DNA of 9,142 nt from JANXVV01 sp038230975 (GTDB taxonomy: Bacteria > Planctomycetota > Phycisphaerae > Tepidisphaerales > Tepidisphaeraceae): NCBI GenBank assembly GCA_038230975.1, contig JBBRMF010000210.1, forward strand, positions 1-9,142. Direction: 5' to 3'. This document shows, piece by piece, positions 6,227 to 9,142 of this stretch (positions are counted from its first letter, which is position 1; the number at the start of each line of letters is the position of its first letter). The notes under the pieces were generated by a model that was not told the origin of the DNA, ran no database searches, and was given only the letters and a program-made list of their open reading frames with translations. Both the position numbers and the translations under genes were made by a program.

Positions 6227-8755
6227 TTAAAACCCGAAAACCTGCAACCGATTATTCCCGGAGTCTACCACGATCACGCGATCTTTCCTGTCCACCATGA
6301 CTCCCCAGGGATACGCCAATTCCCCCGGCTCACGACCACCGTGGCCCCAGAGGCCGGTGCAACGGCCGGTGACTTTATCGATCCGCTGCACGCGATTGTT
6401 GCCGAATTCGCAGACGATCAGATTGCCGTCACTATCTTGATCGAGACCGTACGGAAAGCGAAATTCACCCGGCCCGGATCCCAGGCTGCCCATATTGCGG
6501 ACCCAGGTGCCATCGGTTTTAAAAACGCAGATGCGGTGGTTGCAGGCATCGGTGAGAAAGACCCGGCCGTGGTCGATCAGAATAGATTGCGGGCGGCTGA
6601 ATTCACCGTCGCCTTGGCCGAATTTACCGAATTGGTAAAGGAATTGGCCTTGGGGGTTAAAGACTTGGATACGGTCATGGTCGCCGTATTCACTGACGAA
6701 GAGGTTTCCTTTTTCGTCGAAGGCGATGTCGGTCGGGTAGATGAATTGGCCGGGGTCGGTGCCGTTGGAACCGAACTCGCGAAGCTTTTGGCCTTGAGGG
6801 GTGAAGACCAGTATTCGATGATAGTGGGTATCGGGGATATACACGTTGTGATCCGGGCCGACGGAGAGGCCGACGGGTTTTCCGTAGGCGAAATCGGGGA
6901 GTCGCCAACCGTTGAGGAATTTGCCGGCGTGGTCGAAGTGCTGGATGTGGGCCATGCGGTCGACGACGAAGAAGGTGTCGTCGCTTGGGGAATAAGTGAT
7001 GCCGCGCGGGTAGACGACTTGACCGTTCCCGGCACCGGTTTCGAGCCAGATTTCCTGGGGTTCGCTTTTTTTGGTGCAACTGGGGAGGGCTAAGCCGCAA
7101 GCGGCTAGGAAGATGAAAAGTGTTCGCGTTTGGGGTTTCGATTGGAAGATTTTTTGGGCGAAGTAGATGAGACCGAGCGCGAGAGCGCCGAGCAGGGAGG
7201 CGGTGAGCATGAGCAGGAGAGAGGCTTCGAGCATGTCGTCACTACGGAGCGTGTGGACCCAGGTCATGAGATAGGGAATCAGCACGGGGGGTTTTTGTGG
7301 AGCGAGGAGCACGGTGGCGGGAACTTCGGTGAGGGAAAGGACGGCGATGAGCACACCGGCCGCCAGAGCCATGGGCATAGCGAGCGGCCAGATGATATGG
7401 CGGGCGGTGGCCAGAGAATCTGCTCCATCAAGTGCGGCCATATCTCGTAACTCACGCCAGTTTCGCGACCACGTTTGCCGCCCCGCCACGAGCGCTATCC
7501 AGCCAAAACGGGCAAGATAGGCCATCACCACCACGGGGGACGCATTGTAAATCCAACTCAGGTACGGGTGATTATAGAGCCGAATCTCGGCGATCGCGAG
7601 CAACTGCCCGCCGATCAAAAAAGTGATGAGACTGATGACCAGCGCCCGGCCCGCCGGTCGAGCGCAGGCCACCAGCCCGATTGCGAATCCGATCGTACCG
7701 GAGACGGTTGCATTCAGCAGTGAGCCGATGACTTGTGGGCTGTAGGTTTCCCAGATGCGGTGGACGTCGGTCTGCCGTTTGAGTGACACGAGCATGCACG
7801 TTGCGGGGAGGATCAATGAAATCAGCAGCATGATGCCCGTGCCGAATCGCGCCCATAGTCCGGCATCAAGCGAGGCGGGCCAGAGGCCGGGATCGAGATT
7901 GCCGGAGGCGGAGGTTCGCCGGATGGAAACTGCGGCGACTCCGGCGAATAGCGCGATGACGATAAGTAGCGGCATGGCGGTGGTGATGGCGGCGGCGGCG
8001 CGGTGGGGTTGATCCCAACGAGGGTACTCACCGCTTCCATCCATGCTCGAGGTGACGGCAGCCATTTGATCCGGGGTTAAATTCATCATGCCGGTGTCGA
8101 AGACGGCGCGCATTTCGGTGGCCATCACACTGATGCCTGTGGGCTCGTACACTGCGAATTCCTGCATGGCGAGCAAGGAGACGATGCACCCGGCGGCGAG
8201 GGTCGGGCCGATCAGTTGCCGCGCGGTGATTCGCCAGTAAACACCATCCAGTTGGGCCTGCTGCTGAAGATTCGTATCGAGTTGCCGCCATGCCAAACCG
8301 ATGACGACGGCGGGTATCGCCCAGAGCCAGGTTGCGAGCGTCCAGATGCACCGAGAGACGTCGCCGATGGACGCCGGTTGCGGAAAAATATTGAGAAGGC
8401 GCAGGGCTTGCGACCAGCCATAGGCGTAAGTGATGGACGGAAGCAGCAGAGGAAGCGGCAGGATGAACACCATTGCGCGGGCCACCCATCCCCGCCCGCG
8501 GCCGATCAACAGCGCGGCAGGGAGTGCCATGAAGGTGGCGAGCATCGCGACGATTGCGTTGTAGCCGATCGTGCGACCGAGCAATCTGGCGCGGAAACCT
8601 GTCAGCTTTAATTCTAAAAATGCGCCGGGATTCGAGATGATCTGAACGATCATCCAGGTCAGAGGCAGCACGCAGCACACACCAATTACGGTCCATAGCG
8701 CCATGGCTAGAACTGCGGGGATCGAACTTCGGAAGCGATCGGCGAAAGATGGCAT
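6227..8755 (-). CDS. ABC transporter permease (Fe3+-type, two TM domains) fused to a six-bladed NHL beta-propeller
   Basis: This is a single open frame of 842 residues. Residues 1-535 form a double ABC permease of the FbpB-like iron/thiamine class, with about 12 hydrophobic helices (roughly 12-37, 66-88, 93-116, 138-156, 187-205, 258-278, 304-324, 345-364, 369-388, 402-425, 461-480, 511-533). Two cytoplasmic EAA loops, QAQLDGVYWRITARQLIGP (166-184) and MAALDGADSLATARHIIWP (439-457), share the same Gly-to-Pro spacing. A basic linker (KIFQSKPQTR) leads into TLFIFLAACGLALPSC (545-560), which looks like a lipoprotein signal peptide. Residues about 575-842 contain six NHL repeats (for example YPTDIAFDEKGNLFVSEYGDHDRIQVF and FPYGLDQDSDGNLIVCEFGNNRVQRI), enough for a closed propeller, expected outside the cytoplasm. 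No ATG, GTG or TTG start lies near the junction in the propeller's frame. The start at 8755 has no clear Shine-Dalgarno. No ATPase or binding-protein gene is visible in the window. The gene converges on the toxin with a 14-bp gap and no obvious terminator. The substrate is not determinable; ferric iron is the family default. Confidence 0.9.
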   Translation of the reverse strand: MPSFADRFRSSIPAVLAMALWTVIGVCCVLPLTWMIVQIISNPGAFLELKLTGFRARLLGRTIGYNAIVAMLATFMALPAALLIGRGRGWVARAMVFILPLPLLLPSITYAYGWSQALRLLNIFPQPASIGDVSRCIWTLATWLWAIPAVVIGLAWRQLDTNLQQQAQLDGVYWRITARQLIGPTLAAGCIVSLLAMQEFAVYEPTGISVMATEMRAVFDTGMMNLTPDQMAAVTSSMDGSGEYPRWDQPHRAAAAITTAMPLLIVIALFAGVAAVSIRRTSASGNLDPGLWPASLDAGLWARFGTGIMLLISLILPATCMLVSLKRQTDVHRIWETYSPQVIGSLLNATVSGTIGFAIGLVACARPAGRALVISLITFLIGGQLLAIAEIRLYNHPYLSWIYNASPVVVMAYLARFGWIALVAGRQTWSRNWRELRDMAALDGADSLATARHIIWPLAMPMALAAGVLIAVLSLTEVPATVLLAPQKPPVLIPYLMTWVHTLRSDDMLEASLLLMLTASLLGALALGLIYFAQKIFQSKPQTRTLFIFLAACGLALPSCTKKSEPQEIWLETGAGNGQVVYPRGITYSPSDDTFFVVDRMAHIQHFDHAGKFLNGWRLPDFAYGKPVGLSVGPDHNVYIPDTHYHRILVFTPQGQKLREFGSNGTDPGQFIYPTDIAFDEKGNLFVSEYGDHDRIQVFNPQGQFLYQFGKFGQGDGEFSRPQSILIDHGRVFLTDACNHRICVFKTDGTWVRNMGSLGSGPGEFRFPYGLDQDSDGNLIVCEFGNNRVQRIDKVTGRCTGLWGHGGREPGELAYPWGVMVDRKDRVIVVDSGNNRLQVFGF

Positions 8756-8774
8756 TGAGCGGATTTTAATGTGG

Positions 8775-8793
8775 CATGGGCAACTTGCCCATG
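8775..8793. repeat. Palindrome CATGGGCAA-C-TTGCCCATG
   Basis: Nine-bp perfect arms (8775-8783 and 8785-8793) flank a single central base. It lies 20 bp before the permease start codon, so it would fall in that gene's 5' leader if transcription begins upstream. Confidence 0.75.
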
Positions 8794-8838
8794 TTCGCGG
8801 TATCCGGCGATTTCGATCCGTACGCGGATTGAATCAGT

Positions 8839-8888
8839 AAGAGCGGAGCGATCTTTCTGTTCGTGAGACGAAAGATCGCTCCGCTCTT
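8839..8888. repeat. 19-bp perfect inverted repeat with 12-nt loop
   Basis: The arm 8839-8857 (AAGAGCGGAGCGATCTTTC) is exactly complementary to 8870-8888, with loop 8858-8869. It is the longest perfect stem in the window. Neither strand has a U-tract after it, so it is not a classic terminator. It could be a dispersed extragenic palindrome or a structured leader of the permease gene. Confidence 0.85.
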
Positions 8889-8892
8889 GCGG

Positions 8893-8910
8893 ATTGCGGA
8901 GTACCGCAAT
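8893..8910. repeat. Palindrome ATTGCGG-AGTA-CCGCAAT
   Basis: Seven-bp perfect arms (8893-8899, 8904-8910) surround a 4-nt loop. Eleven bases of it (8897-8907) are also exactly complementary to 8985-8995, the loop of a later hairpin. Confidence 0.7.
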
Positions 8911-8911
8911 A

Positions 8912-8930
8912 CATGGCCTGATTGGCCATG
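8912..8930. repeat. Palindrome CATGGCC-TGATT-GGCCATG
   Basis: Seven-bp perfect arms (8912-8918, 8924-8930) around a 5-nt loop, directly adjoining the preceding palindrome. The outer CATGG/CCATG is shared with the palindrome at 8775-8793. Confidence 0.7.
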
Positions 8931-8976
8931 CTACTTAGAGCGTTTTGCACGTTGGTGTAGTGACATCTGTGGGTGC

Positions 8977-9004
8977 CACGGGTCGCGGTACTCCGAGACC
9001 CGTG
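8977..9004. repeat. Palindrome CACGGGTC / GACCCGTG with 12-nt loop
   Basis: Eight-bp perfect arms at 8977-8984 and 8997-9004. The loop (8985-8996) holds GCGGTACTCCG, which is complementary to 8897-8907. Confidence 0.7.
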
Positions 9005-9022
9005 CGTGTCGGCGGGCAGAAG

Positions 9023-9037
9023 ACACAGCGGCTGTGT
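9023..9037. repeat. Palindrome ACACAG-CGG-CTGTGT
   Basis: Six-bp perfect arms with a 3-nt loop. It is followed on the plus strand by a weakly T-rich TGTTTGTC and lies 28 bp downstream of the stop of the minus-strand gene at 9066. It could be a weak terminator, but the evidence is thin. Confidence 0.45.
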
Positions 9038-9065
9038 TGTTTGTCAAGTGAACCTCGAAGCATAT

Positions 9066-9142
9066 TTATGCCGGCTGATTTTTTTTCGTGACGGCCAATT
9101 CCGTCCAGGTGATCCGGTCACGGAGCATGGCGTTGAGGAGTA
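9066..9142 (-). CDS. C-terminal end of an unidentified protein, truncated by the window edge
   Basis: Twenty-four codons and a TAA stop are visible, reading LLNAMLRDRITW then TELAVTKKNQPA. The codons preferentially end in G or C, like the neighbouring real genes, and the frame reaches the window edge. It is co-oriented with the permease-NHL gene 310 bp downstream. I do not recognise the family from so little sequence. A transporter partner (ATPase or binding protein) is possible by position only. Confidence 0.5.
   Translation of the reverse strand, partial: LLNAMLRDRITWTELAVTKKNQPA

Noticed and set aside
6341..7093. Plus-strand open frame of 250 codons opposite the NHL repeats
   Set aside because: It is antisense to six clear NHL repeats. 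The apparent internal periodicity is inherited from those repeats.
8775..9037. CRISPR array
   Set aside because: The units are palindromes of different sequence and spacing. There are no identical direct repeats with regular spacers and no cas genes.
8863..9051. Plus-strand 62-codon frame in the palindrome cluster
   Set aside because: It runs straight through several hairpins, is rich in Arg/Cys/Trp, has no Shine-Dalgarno and no recognisable motif.

Overview
The window looks like chromosomal DNA from a Planctomycetota bacterium, probably of the Phycisphaerae or a related lineage. The best pointers are a small membrane protein ending in a CGYDLRATPDRCPECG-type double-CxxC tail, a VWA/GATase-like giant next to a MoxR ATPase, a DUF433/DUF5615 toxin-antitoxin pair, and intergenic 7-bp repeat arrays. 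These are all things I associate with that phylum; no database search was possible.

Layout. (1) 1-4437, minus strand: an apparent operon read right to left. It runs from a ~1050-residue membrane-anchored VWA protein to a MoxR-type AAA+ ATPase and then the first 13 codons of a third gene, expected to be DUF58. MoxR-VWA-DUF58 sets are generally thought to act as chaperone/metal-insertion or envelope-maturation systems. A 127-bp spacer with an 18-bp perfect inverted repeat separates the VWA and MoxR genes. MoxR and its successor are 2 bp apart, with a strong Shine-Dalgarno inside the MoxR tail. (2) 4567-6212: a small accessory block made of a minus-strand two-helix membrane protein with a zinc-ribbon-like tail, a divergent XRE-family regulator with a likely operator palindrome in front of it, and a DUF433 antitoxin/DUF5615 PIN-like toxin pair. 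The pair overlaps by 4 bp and has a near-consensus promoter only a few bases before its start. (3) 6227-8755, minus strand and convergent with the toxin: one uninterrupted 842-codon gene. Its N-terminal two thirds is a complete double-domain Fe3+-type ABC permease (two EAA loops) and its C-terminal third is a six-bladed NHL beta-propeller. The two are joined by a stretch that looks like a lipoprotein signal peptide. (4) 8756-9065: a ~310-bp non-coding stretch packed with at least six perfect palindromes. (5) 9066-9142: the C-terminal end of another minus-strand gene.

The strongest candidate for something undescribed is the permease-NHL fusion, a transporter that would carry its own extracytoplasmic propeller. 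The palindrome cluster in its upstream region is second. The 7-bp repeat arrays are a useful warning about the annotated start of the VWA gene.
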